The notes: generated by a model from the letters alone, not told the origin. Shown: positions 34,347-41,964, counted from the stretch's first letter. The stretch: DNA of 51,633 nucleotides from Bacillus sp. AFS006103 (GCA_002559145.1 NTXX01000014.1:1-51633), one strand, 5' to 3'. Made by a program: numbers and translations.

Positions 34347-35456
34347 ATGGAAATCGAACGAATCGTGTTAAGGCATATGAAAATGGATCTTTTACATCCC
34401 TTTACGACAGCTGTAGGGACTGAATATGATAAAGATTTTATCCTGGTCGAGGTCAAAACGAAGGATGGAATGACAGGCTGGGCAGAATCTGTTGCTGCAA
34501 TTGATGCTACATATAAAGAAGAAACAGTCAAAACCAATTGGCATATGATGGAGGATTTCCTGATTCCTCTACTTCTGAAGGAGCCAATTTCTCATCCAGA
34601 TGAGGTCTCTGAACTTTTTTCTCATGTCCGAGGGAATTACATGGCAAAGGCTGCCTTAGAAGGAGCGATTTGGGATGCTTACGCAAAACAGCAAGGAGTA
34701 AGTCTTGCGAGTGCGCTCGGGGGAACATTAGAAAAGATTGAGGTTGGGGTTAGTATTGGAATCCAGGATACAGTCGAAGAATTGTTGGCTTTGATTGAGG
34801 GTCATTTACAAGAGGGTTACAAACGCATTAAAGTGAAAATTCAACCGGGTTGGGACTTAAATATTTTAGCAGAGATACGAAAACACTATCCAGAGATTCC
34901 ATTAATGGCTGATGCCAATACAGCTTATACCCTAGAAGATATTGATACACTCAAGGCAATGGACCAATTTAATTTAACGATGATTGAGCAGCCATTAGGC
35001 TTTGACGACATCGTCGATCATGCACAGCTTCAAGCACAAATGGAGACACCGATTTGTTTGGATGAAAGTATCCATAGTGTAGAAGATGTGAGAAAAGCGA
35101 TTCAACTAGGCAGTTGTAAAATCATTAATATTAAAATTGGCCGTGTTGGAGGGTTAACAGAATCTAAAAAAATCCATGATTTATGTGAGGCAAACGGGAT
35201 TTCTGTCTGGTGTGGAGGCATGCTTGAGTCCGGAGTGGGAAGGGCACATAATATTGCGATTACTAGCCTTTCTAATTTTACACTACCAGGTGACACAGCA
35301 GCGTCTGCCCATTACTGGAAGGAAGATATCATAGATCCCGAGGTAATCGTCGAAGATGGAATGATAACAATTCCAAAGCTTCCAGGTATCGGGTACGAAC
35401 CGAACCGAGACCGGATTGACAAGTACACGCTGTCCAGTCGTACTTTTCATTTATAA
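34347..35456 (+). CDS. Enolase-superfamily N-succinylamino acid racemase / OSBS-like
   Basis: 369 residues, muconate-lactonising/OSBS-NSAR subgroup. Catalytic lysines are K162 and K164 in [12 protein letters not shown]; metal ligands are in [17 protein letters not shown] and ICLDESIHS; the opposite base is in [11 protein letters not shown]. It racemises N-acyl (N-succinyl) amino acids; many members also have o-succinylbenzoate synthase activity, but no men genes are near. GAAGGAG precedes the ATG. It ends the operon at a strong terminator. Confidence 0.88.
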   Translation: MEIERIVLRHMKMDLLHPFTTAVGTEYDKDFILVEVKTKDGMTGWAESVAAIDATYKEETVKTNWHMMEDFLIPLLLKEPISHPDEVSELFSHVRGNYMAKAALEGAIWDAYAKQQGVSLASALGGTLEKIEVGVSIGIQDTVEELLALIEGHLQEGYKRIKVKIQPGWDLNILAEIRKHYPEIPLMADANTAYTLEDIDTLKAMDQFNLTMIEQPLGFDDIVDHAQLQAQMETPICLDESIHSVEDVRKAIQLGSCKIINIKIGRVGGLTESKKIHDLCEANGISVWCGGMLESGVGRAHNIAITSLSNFTLPGDTAASAHYWKEDIIDPEVIVEDGMITIPKLPGIGYEPNRDRIDKYTLSSRTFHL

Positions 35457-35520
35457 TTAAGGTTAATCACCCTTAATTTATTACGTTAATATAGCCTTTA
35501 TCAAAAAATTCCAATCAGTA

Positions 35521-35575
35521 AATAAAAATAACCTACCTTTCTTTGAATCATTTAGAACGGTAGGTTATTTTTATT
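35521..35575 (+). terminator. Strong terminator of the amino-acid operon
   Basis: Perfect 17-bp arms (35521-35537 and 35559-35575), core AACCTACC / GGTAGGTT, ending in TTTTTATT. Confidence 0.9.
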
Positions 35576-35706
35576 TACAGACCATCATTTCTGTGGAATG
35601 ATATAATTTTGACGATTCCTGTGAAACAACCACACTTAGATTAGTTTTCTTGTTTCTTCTTGGAAATAATAATCACGTGAATAAACAGAATCAAGGAGAT
35701 TACAAA

Positions 35707-36408
35707 ATGAAAGATAAAATTCCCTCGTTATCGTCCAACTCCATTTATTTGGGTAGTTTGTTAGCCATAGTTGGCGGGTTTTTAGATGCATATACGTTTA
35801 TTAGCCGTGATGGAGTGTTTGCCAATGCGCAAACGGGAAATATGGTATTACTGGCTGTTAAAGCAGCAAGCAAAGATTGGAGAGGCACTTTGCTATTTAT
35901 TCCGCCTATTATAGCCTTCATTTTGGGTGTTTTGGTTTCAGAAATAGTAAAGATTCCTCATGTGCGCGAATTATTACATAGCTATCGAAGATCGATTCTT
36001 ATCATAGAATGTTTGGTTTTAATTACAGTTGGTCTGTTGCCAGGAAACGTGCCTAACATCATAGTCACAGTGTGTATAGCATTTGTATCTTCTTTACAAA
36101 TTTCGACGTTCAATAAATTGGATAAGTGGGCCTACAACTCAACAATGACGACAGGTAACCTTCGAACGGCGACACAAGCCGCCTACTTGGCAATAAAAGA
36201 ACGTGATCGTGAAGCAAAAAAACAATTCATAGAATTTTTTATGATCATTCTCTCATTTTTATTTGGAGCATTGACAGGGACATTTTCAACCACTTATTTG
36301 GGGAACACCTCTATATTTATAGCATCAGGAATTTTAGTAATTGCAATTATTTTGTATCATAGGGATAGAGGGTACTTTAGTGAAACCATTAAGTTGAAAT
36401 TAAAATAA
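35707..36408 (+). CDS. DUF1275 (YoaK-like) membrane protein
   Basis: 233 residues, about six helices. The family motifs are GGFLDAYTFISRDGVFANAQ followed by TGNMVLLA, and STMTTGNLRTATQAAYLA. The function of the family is not known. AAGGAG is placed eight bases before the ATG at 35707; a longer in-frame start at 35650 has no ribosome binding site. It is a single gene. Confidence 0.88.
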   Translation: MKDKIPSLSSNSIYLGSLLAIVGGFLDAYTFISRDGVFANAQTGNMVLLAVKAASKDWRGTLLFIPPIIAFILGVLVSEIVKIPHVRELLHSYRRSILIIECLVLITVGLLPGNVPNIIVTVCIAFVSSLQISTFNKLDKWAYNSTMTTGNLRTATQAAYLAIKERDREAKKQFIEFFMIILSFLFGALTGTFSTTYLGNTSIFIASGILVIAIILYHRDRGYFSETIKLKLK

Positions 36409-36466
36409 TTAAAGGGCGGGTTTTTTTCAAAGTAGGAAAGTTGAAAAATGAAAGGAAGATTTTGGG

Positions 36467-36778
36467 ATGGAAAATTCAATTGGAAAGTTACAAAAGCTTC
36501 ACAAGTCTGTACAAAAATTAGAGTCAGTTTTCCAAGAGGTTTGGAGTTTGATTGAAGAAATTGAAGAGGATGTTATGTTCAAGGAACTATTGAATAAAGC
36601 AAAAAAATATCAATCAAAGAAACAGCAGTCCGATGAATTCCTGGAGAATCTATGCGCAAGACTGAATGAATTTGAAAATAGTATCGAACAAATCCCAGAA
36701 GACGGTACAGCAGCAGTTGAATTAGAAGATGCAATATTAGAGTTGATAGATTTGATAAAAAACAATAAAGAGCTATGA
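36467..36778 (+). CDS. Small coiled-coil protein, 103 residues
   Basis: Not a recognised family. The sequence is very acidic and almost wholly helical with heptad-like leucines (IGKLQKLHKSVQKLESVFQE, then EEIEEDVMFKELLNKAKK). There is no membrane segment or Cys cluster. GGAAG lies upstream of the ATG. It follows the DUF1275 gene by 58 bp and could share its transcript. Confidence 0.6.
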   Translation: MENSIGKLQKLHKSVQKLESVFQEVWSLIEEIEEDVMFKELLNKAKKYQSKKQQSDEFLENLCARLNEFENSIEQIPEDGTAAVELEDAILELIDLIKNNKEL

Positions 36779-36824
36779 TTCAGAGGGGAAATATCCTTAT
36801 TCCATTTTTACATTAATATAAGAT

Positions 36825-36856
36825 AATCCCATATTATTACATAAATCCCGTATAAT
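36825..36856 (+). promoter_or_regulatory. Direct repeats AATCCCRTATWAT with a TATAAT box
   Basis: AATCCCATATTAT (36825-36837) and AATCCCGTATAAT (36844-36856) lie 19 bp apart; the second contains TATAAT. It may be the promoter of the 26-codon frame at 36905. The rest of the 374-bp gap up to 37152 shows nothing else clear. Confidence 0.35.
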
Positions 36857-36904
36857 AAAAAATGCAAATTAGAAAAACAAACACCCATTATATAGGGAGA
36901 ATTT

Positions 36905-36985
36905 ATGAGTAAAAAAGACCCTCAGTTTTATAATAATAATGTAACCATTAGGAAATTATTTTATGAAACGCGAATTGCTGCATAA
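36905..36985 (+). CDS. Possible 26-residue peptide
   Basis: ATG to TAA frame encoding MSKKDPQFYNNNVTIRKLFY plus six residues. AGGGAGA precedes the ATG at good distance and a TATAAT lies 50 bp upstream. No homologue is recognised. It may be a true small peptide or the front of a lost gene. Confidence 0.35.
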   Translation: MSKKDPQFYNNNVTIRKLFYETRIAA

Positions 36986-37131
36986 ATAGAGGAATGAGTT
37001 TTATCACTCTTAAAAAAAGCACAAAAAATAATAAACATCTGTATGTATGGACTTTGATTGAATTTAGAAGCAGAGTACTTTTAGAATTTTCATAAAAGAA
37101 GATATGATAACTAGAATATATAGATAAGAAA

Positions 37132-37154
37132 AAAGACCATCTAGGATGGTCTTT
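37132..37154 (-). terminator. Terminator of the NlpC/P60 gene
   Basis: AAAGACCATC / GATGGTCTTT (37132-37141, 37145-37154) with U-run on the minus strand; touches the stop codon. Confidence 0.85.
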
Positions 37155-37605
37155 AAACGCGTTTTGTTCCAACGTATCTTGAATGCCAATATGGATTGTT
37201 TGTGCTTGTAATCATGACTCCTTTTGATGAAGATGCCATAATCATTTTACCATTCCCAATATACATCGCGACATGTGTCGGCCGACTTGCTTTGGTTGGA
37301 GCAAAGAACATTAAATCACCCGGTTGGATATAATTATAGATACGATATCCGTTTCCGTAGTACATTTGAGCGGCTGTACGGTTTAGCGTTCTTCCAGCTT
37401 TTGCATAGGAATGCTTCACTAGACCTGAACAATCAAAACCACTAGATGACATTCCGCCCCAACGATAAGGTACTCCTAAATTAGACTTTGCAACCGCAAC
37501 TGCCTTTGTATTATAATAAGCCGCTTCCGCTTTATCACCCATGTTAGCAAACAATGAGCCACAAGAAACGATGATGACAAATGCTGCAATGAATTTCTTT
37601 AGCAT
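37153..37605 (-). CDS. Secreted NlpC/P60-type cell-wall hydrolase
   Basis: 150 residues. A Sec signal peptide (residues 1-28, ending KAEA) is followed by one NlpC/P60 domain. The nucleophile Cys59 is in SGFDCSGLVKHSY and His111 in SRPTHVAMYIGNGK. These enzymes cut gamma-D-Glu-diaminopimelate bonds in peptidoglycan. The third triad residue, usually His, Asn or Gln at the position after GKMI, is Met123 here (KMIMASSSKGV). There are no LysM or SH3 anchor domains. TAGGAGGTAAC precedes the ATG. Confidence 0.88.
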   Translation of the reverse strand: MLKKFIAAFVIIVSCGSLFANMGDKAEAAYYNTKAVAVAKSNLGVPYRWGGMSSSGFDCSGLVKHSYAKAGRTLNRTAAQMYYGNGYRIYNYIQPGDLMFFAPTKASRPTHVAMYIGNGKMIMASSSKGVMITSTNNPYWHSRYVGTKRV

Positions 37606-37767
37606 GATTGTTACCTCCTAGTGTGATTTGATAGGTTCAATATACTAGAAAGGTGTGACAGTGACATAACATCAATATTACAATTATATTGCAATAGTTA
37701 TTTTGAAATAATTTCATGCTTGTCTCCTTTAGTTCATAATGAGGCGCTGGAAATTCCAATAAACAAT

Positions 37768-37805
37768 AAAAAGCCGCACAGCAATTTGCTGTACGACTTT
37801 ATTAT
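37768..37805 (-). terminator. Terminator of the SPFH/RHH operon
   Basis: Stem with ACAGCA / TGCTGT and outer AAAG..G / C..CTTT pairs (37770-37800); minus-strand readout ends in CTTTTTATTG. Confidence 0.65.
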
Positions 37806-37858
37806 TGAGCTGAGGGACTGATCACAATTTAACATAATTTTAAATTCATCTTTTGGGT

Positions 37859-38014
37859 CTATTCTTTTTTTAATCTTCCGGCCTTTTTGGCGGCATCTTT
37901 TAAAATGACTTCGATTTGGGCATTCACGCTTCTAATTTCATCTTCTGCCCATTTTTCCAGCACTCCATATAACTTCGGATCAATCCGAAGCGGAAATGAT
38001 TTTCGTTTGCTCAT
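37859..38014 (-). CDS. Small ribbon-helix-helix (Arc/MetJ-type) protein, 51 residues
   Basis: Begins [20 protein letters not shown] and ends [11 protein letters not shown]. The FPLRIDPKL strand followed by helix-turn-helix [19 protein letters not shown] matches Arc-type ribbon-helix-helix DNA-binding proteins. It starts 13 bp after the SPFH gene stop, with AAGG upstream, so it is co-transcribed. It may repress its own operon. No toxin gene partner is seen. Confidence 0.75.
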   Translation of the reverse strand: MSKRKSFPLRIDPKLYGVLEKWAEDEIRSVNAQIEVILKDAAKKAGRLKKE

Positions 38015-38027
38015 TTACTACACAACC

Positions 38028-38885
38028 TTAATAGATGCTTCCTGTATTGATAATCGGCTGCGTTCCTTTTTCAGAGACAATCGCAACCATTAAGTTGTTG
38101 ACCATTTGCGCTTTTTTCTCCTCGTCAAGTTCAACAATTTCTTGCTCTGCGAGTTGGTCAATTGCAGCTTTAACAAGCCCTACTGCACCGTCGACAATCA
38201 CTTTTCGTGCAGATAGTACGGCTTGCGCTTGTTGTCTTTGCAGCATGGCAGAAGCAATTTCAGAAGAATAGGCAAGATGCATAATTCTAGCTTCGATGAC
38301 ATCGACACCTGCAACATCCAGTCTTTTTTGCAAATCATACATGAGTACGTCTGCGACTTCATCGCTATTTTGGCGAAGTGTTAATGGGTTATCAGGATGA
38401 TCAAATGAATCATAGGCATATCTGCTCGCAATATGACGAAGGCCGGTTTCACTTTGAATCTGAATGAATTTATCATAGTTTTCAACGTCATACAATGCTT
38501 TTGCTGCATCATTCACTTTATACACAACAACAGCTGCAATTTCAATTGGGTTTCCTTCTTGATCATTTACTTTTAGCCGCTCACTGTTAAAGTTTGTCAC
38601 TCGTAAGGAAACACTTCGTTTGAAAGTAAAGGGGATCGTGGCCCATAATCCTTGGTCTCGGATCACACCTAGATAGGTACCGAAGAAGGTTAATACCTTT
38701 GCTTCGTTGGGCTGAACAATCGTCAAACTTGTTGCAACAATCAATCCTATAATGATGACGAATCCACCAGTTATTTTTTCAGGGATAGTTCCGGTGGCGA
38801 TTAAAAAGATTCCAAAGCCAATACACAAAAGCGCAATGATAAGTGCGGCAAACCCATTCATTTTAAAAATTGATTTTTCTCTCAT
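38028..38885 (-). CDS. SPFH/band 7 domain membrane protein
   Basis: 285 residues. Two N-terminal helices (residues 10-30 and 35-55) are followed by the band 7 domain: PNEAKVLTFFGTYLGVIRDQ, GLWATIPF, IQSETGLRHIASRYAYDS, and VDVIEARIMHLAYSSEIASA. The helical C-terminal region is LQRQQAQAVLSARKVIVDGA. Stomatin-like proteins scaffold membrane microdomains and regulate proteases or channels. No NfeD partner is present; the partner gene encodes an Arc-like protein. GGAGGG precedes the ATG. Confidence 0.88.
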   Translation of the reverse strand: MREKSIFKMNGFAALIIALLCIGFGIFLIATGTIPEKITGGFVIIIGLIVATSLTIVQPNEAKVLTFFGTYLGVIRDQGLWATIPFTFKRSVSLRVTNFNSERLKVNDQEGNPIEIAAVVVYKVNDAAKALYDVENYDKFIQIQSETGLRHIASRYAYDSFDHPDNPLTLRQNSDEVADVLMYDLQKRLDVAGVDVIEARIMHLAYSSEIASAMLQRQQAQAVLSARKVIVDGAVGLVKAAIDQLAEQEIVELDEEKKAQMVNNLMVAIVSEKGTQPIINTGSIY

Positions 38886-38919
38886 TACATTCCCTCCAAT
38901 TTTTAAAATTGATATAAAA

Positions 38920-38956
38920 GTGATATCATAATTATATCACATATGATGTGAAATAA
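38920..38956 (-). promoter_or_regulatory. Palindromes over the SPFH promoter -10
   Basis: GTGATAT (38920-38926) and ATATCAC (38934-38940) form a perfect 7-7-7 inverted repeat covering the minus-strand TATAAT (38931-38936). A third half, GTGA, at 38947-38950 pairs with TCAC (38937-38940). A candidate operator for the downstream RHH protein. Confidence 0.5.
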
Positions 38957-39004
38957 TGGTAAAAAACACTAAAATCTAGGCGAGAAAAATCGGATCCTAA
39001 CATG

Positions 39005-39033
39005 AAAAAACGACATTCAGAAAAGATGTCGTT
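39005..39033 (-). terminator. Terminator of the Rrf2 gene
   Basis: AACGACAT / ATGTCGTT (39009-39016 and 39026-39033) with TTTTTT after it on the minus strand. Confidence 0.88.
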
Positions 39034-39035
39034 CG

Positions 39036-39476
39036 CTATATACTATTCAATTTTTCTTTCTTAGAAATATCACTTACTACATCCGCAATGGTTACATTTT
39101 CAAGAGCTTTCTCCATTGCCTTCTCAGCACTTGAAAACAGTGGACCAATCGCATCTTGAATATTTCTGCCAACGGGGCACTCAGGATTGGGATTTTCATG
39201 GATGCTAAACAATTCTTTCTCCTGTACAACATTAACAGCTTTATAAACATCCAACAAGGTAATCATAGATAAATCCCTTGCTAGGTCAGCACCAGCAATA
39301 CCAGGTCGTATATTTATTAACCCTGATTTTTTTAACATGCCCATTATTTTTCTTATGACGGCTGGATTTGTATTTACACTTCCGGCAATAAACTCGGATG
39401 AGTTTACTCCGCCTTTATTTACCTCAAGGAGTGTTAATATATGAACTCCAACCGCAAAACGGCTGCTAATCGACAT
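39036..39476 (-). CDS. Rrf2 family transcriptional regulator
   Basis: 146 residues. Winged helix: SSRFAVGVHILTLLEVNKGG, SSEFIAGSVNTNPAVIRKIM, LKKSGLINIRPGIAGADLAR, the typical order for Rrf2. One Cys (in PECPVGRNIQ) is present rather than the three of an iron-sulfur sensor, so it likely belongs to the YwnA-like redox/thiol group. It is divergent from the SDR gene, with palindromic operators at both promoters. AAGGAAGGTG lies upstream. Confidence 0.88.
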   Translation of the reverse strand: MSISSRFAVGVHILTLLEVNKGGVNSSEFIAGSVNTNPAVIRKIMGMLKKSGLINIRPGIAGADLARDLSMITLLDVYKAVNVVQEKELFSIHENPNPECPVGRNIQDAIGPLFSSAEKAMEKALENVTIADVVSDISKKEKLNSI

Positions 39477-39529
39477 CTTTCTTCACCTTCCTTATTGTCA
39501 TACACTTTAATATCACCAAATAATTGAAA

Positions 39530-39559
39530 TGTAATCAATTTGATTACAAGTGTATTATA
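39530..39559 (-). promoter_or_regulatory. Rrf2 gene promoter and operator 1
   Basis: TGTAATC AATTT GATTACA (39530-39548) is a perfect 7-5-7 palindrome. On the minus strand TATAAT (39554-39559) lies just upstream, so the palindrome covers the start point. Confidence 0.7.
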
Positions 39560-39596
39560 CCAAATTTACGAACAAAATATATAATGCGTTTTTTAG

Positions 39597-39650
39597 TTGA
39601 CAAAAGATCAACGTGTTATTAAAATGATTACAGGTAATCAAATTAGTTAC
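39597..39650 (+). promoter_or_regulatory. SDR gene promoter and operator 2
   Basis: TTGACA (39597-39602), 17 bp, TAAAAT (39620-39625). GTAATC AAATT AGTTAC (39634-39650) follows at the start point and matches operator 1 apart from minor changes. Confidence 0.7.
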
Positions 39651-39741
39651 AAGTAAGTGTGAGGACGGTTCTTGTGATTGTCACTAGCTCACAAAATGAA
39701 CCAACCTAATGGTATAGAACAAGAAAGAGGAGGAATTTAAT

Positions 39742-40614
39742 ATGAAAATATTAGTTACAGGTGCAACAGGTAAATTGGGATCAAAAGTGGTCGAGAAGTT
39801 ATTACAAAGTGTACCAGCGAATCAATTGGCGGTCAGTGTCCGCAATCCCGAAAAAGCTGCGGGCTTAGTTTCTCGCGGGGTAGAAGTTCGCCAGGGTGAT
39901 TTTGACCAGCCGCAAAGCTTAGTTACGGCTTTTGCCGGGATTGATCGTCTATTAATTATTTCTGCGGATGGTGACAATGAAACAAGAATTCGTCAGCATA
40001 CAGATGCAGTTGCAGCAGCTGAACGGGCGGGAGTGAAATTTATTGCTTATACAAGTTTGGCAAATGCAACAGAAAGCACAAATATAATGGCACCGCCTCA
40101 TGTTGCGACAGAAGCAGCAATCATTAAAACTGGAATTCCATATACTTTCTTGCGTAACAATTGGTATTTGGAAAATGAAATTGGGAGCATTCAAGGTGTG
40201 TTAGCAGGTGCTCCGTGGGTAACTTCAGCCGGAAGTGGAAAAGTAGGCTGGGCCTTACAACAAGATTATGCAGAGGCAGCAGCCACTGTGCTTACAGGAA
40301 ATGGTCATGAAAATAAGGTATATGAACTTTCTGGTCCGCTATTATCTCAAGAAGAATTAGTATCTGCTCTTGGAGCTGTATTGGGTAAAGAGATACCTGT
40401 AGAGCAAGTCTCAGACGAGACGTATGCCGAAATCATGAAAGGTTTAGGCTTACCGGATTTTGTCATTCCGATTGTTGTTGGAATTCAAGAGAGTATTCGA
40501 AATGGCTCACTTGCAGTGGAAAGTAATGATTTTGAAAAGGTTCTCGGACGTCCAATTACGTCAATCAACGAGGCATTAACCCAAATTGTTAACGAAATTT
40601 CGCAAACAAAATAA
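39742..40614 (+). CDS. NmrA/QorB-like NAD(P)H quinone oxidoreductase (SDR)
   Basis: 290 residues. The N-terminal Rossmann motif is ILVTGATGKLGSKVVEKL; then VSVRNPEKAAGL, RQGDFDQPQSLVTAFAGIDR, YTSLANATES and IKTGIPYTFLRNNWYLEN. The pattern follows QorB-like atypical SDRs that reduce quinones with NADPH. It lacks the classical YxxxK site, as is common in this group. AGGAGGAATTT precedes the ATG. Control by the divergent Rrf2 regulator is inferred from the shared operators. Confidence 0.88.
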   Translation: MKILVTGATGKLGSKVVEKLLQSVPANQLAVSVRNPEKAAGLVSRGVEVRQGDFDQPQSLVTAFAGIDRLLIISADGDNETRIRQHTDAVAAAERAGVKFIAYTSLANATESTNIMAPPHVATEAAIIKTGIPYTFLRNNWYLENEIGSIQGVLAGAPWVTSAGSGKVGWALQQDYAEAAATVLTGNGHENKVYELSGPLLSQEELVSALGAVLGKEIPVEQVSDETYAEIMKGLGLPDFVIPIVVGIQESIRNGSLAVESNDFEKVLGRPITSINEALTQIVNEISQTK

Positions 40615-40647
40615 ATTTTACTAGTTTATGGATTCGTTTTGTGGTCC

Positions 40648-40765
40648 AATGGGTAAGTTTTATGGCTCAATGAGCGGATTTTACGGTTTAATGGGCGAAT
40701 TTGGCAGCTTAATGGGCGGATTTTACTATTCAATGGGCGAATTTTGCAGCTTAATGGGCGAATCC
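40648..40765. repeat. Six-unit repeat of AATGGGCGAAT with exact 21-bp period
   Basis: AATGGGC or a variant starts at 40648, 40669, 40690, 40711, 40732 and 40753, always 21 bp apart. It is the reverse complement of the ATTCGCCCATT repeat at 22584-22682 and again lies between two convergent genes. The ten bases between cores vary and are T-rich. Confidence 0.88.
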
Positions 40766-40852
40766 TAAAAATAAACAATCTCCAACTTTTTTTTAGAAAT
40801 TCTATAATTTTTTTTGAGTGGCAGGCAAAAACGAGTTAAAGGAATCAATAAG

Positions 40853-40899
40853 AAAGCCAGAAGTCTCCTCCTGAAACAAGGTAGGAGACTTCTGGCTTT
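40853..40899. terminator. Bidirectional terminator
   Basis: Perfect 17-bp arms with AAAGCCAGAAGTCTCCT / AGGAGACTTCTGGCTTT (40853-40869, 40883-40899). Confidence 0.88.
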
Positions 40900-40909
40900 A
40901 ATTAAGACC

Positions 40910-41335
40910 TTAGTCGATTATTTTTAGTGAAATTTTCATTCCTTCGTGGTCTTCCGTGGCACCACAAACTGTTGAACAAGTTAATTCGTATTCTCCTGTT
41001 GTATCTGCTGTAAATTCAGCAGGTGCGTCGGCTTTAAGATCAATTCCTAATTTTTCGTTACTAATTGAATGTGCTCCTTCTTTGTTAACCAGAGTCAATT
41101 TGACTTTCGATCCCTTTTTAATAATCAACTCTTTATCTGGAGTGAATTTCCAGTTAGAAGCTGTGATAGTGAACGCTTCCACATCTGATGCTGTTGTACT
41201 AGAAGTCTCTGCTGATTGAGCAGTTGTCTTTTCACTAGCATTGGACGTCTTGTTTCCTTCATCTGAATCTCCGCAAGCAGCTAAGCCTAATACTAAAAGA
41301 CCCGTTAATAAAAATAATCCGAGATTTTTTTTCAT
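40910..41335 (-). CDS. Cupredoxin-domain lipoprotein with CuA-like copper site
   Basis: 141 residues. The lipobox LGLAACGDS (Cys near residue 21) and a Ser/Thr-rich linker lead to a cupredoxin domain (about 54-141) with FTITASNWKFTPDKELIIKK. Copper ligands: His in GAHSIS and a C-terminal CSTVCGATEDHEGM. That loop keeps Cys-x3-Cys and a His/Met but has two extra residues before the His compared with the oxidase CuA motif. It may be a membrane-bound electron carrier or copper donor. AGGAGGC precedes the ATG. Confidence 0.82.
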   Translation of the reverse strand: MKKNLGLFLLTGLLVLGLAACGDSDEGNKTSNASEKTTAQSAETSSTTASDVEAFTITASNWKFTPDKELIIKKGSKVKLTLVNKEGAHSISNEKLGIDLKADAPAEFTADTTGEYELTCSTVCGATEDHEGMKISLKIID

Positions 41336-41450
41336 GGTAAATAGCCTCCTATATAGTAAACAAATTTTTTGAAACCGCTAATCAAGGTTAGATTATGTAT
41401 GCTTAACTCCTTTCAGATTTACTACATTTAGTTTAATGAATCGATTTTTT

Positions 41451-41478
41451 AATTACCTTGACATAAATCAAGGTAATT
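41451..41478 (-). promoter_or_regulatory. Perfect 11-bp inverted repeat with FNR/Crp-like core
   Basis: AATTACCTTGA (41451-41461) and TCAAGGTAATT (41468-41478) around CATAAA. The core TTGAC-N4-ATCAA resembles an FNR/Dnr-type box. It is centred about 130 bp upstream of the copper lipoprotein start and 155 bp upstream of the small plus-strand gene. Confidence 0.55.
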
Positions 41479-41620
41479 GAGGAAAACCATGGGAGACGGT
41501 TCGTCGCTTTTTCTTGGGGTGGAGGAATAATTCAAACCAACCTAAAATATTTATATAAAAAACAAGAGTAAGTTCGTCCATTAAGTGTCCCTGTAGAGCT
41601 TCTAGGAGGGAGCCAATTCT

Positions 41621-41806
41621 TTGAATCGAAATCGGAATAAAAATGTACAGCTAACCATTTTTTTACTTTTTTGCATACTGATCATTCTTATTATCCATGC
41701 CCTTCTTAATATTCGAATTTATTTTGTATACAGTACGGGCTTTGGTCCTATTTTCTTAATAGGATTGATTATTTTCCTCATTGCTTTACTCTTTTTCAAA
41801 GGGTGA
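41621..41806 (+). CDS. Small membrane protein, 61 residues
   Basis: Two helices: TIFLLFCILIILIIHALLNI and GFGPIFLIGLIIFLIALLFF, with a basic N terminus NRNRNKN. No family was recognised. The start is TTG at 41621 with AGGAGGG upstream. It is a single gene. Confidence 0.6.
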   Translation: MNRNRNKNVQLTIFLLFCILIILIIHALLNIRIYFVYSTGFGPIFLIGLIIFLIALLFFKG

Positions 41807-41933
41807 GGACACAGGGGCGGATCTAGTGGTCGGTAGAACGTAATTCAAAAAAGAATAAGAACCGTCTCTCTGCTTCTAAAAGTGTTGATTAAACATTTAT
41901 CAAATGGTAAAATATAACTCCAATCTTAAGAAT

Positions 41934-41964
41934 AACATCTACTAAAAAGGGTAGATGTTTCTTT
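41934..41964 (+). terminator. Intrinsic terminator before helD
   Basis: AACATCTAC / GTAGATGTT (41934-41942, 41951-41959) followed by TCTTTTT. Confidence 0.75.
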
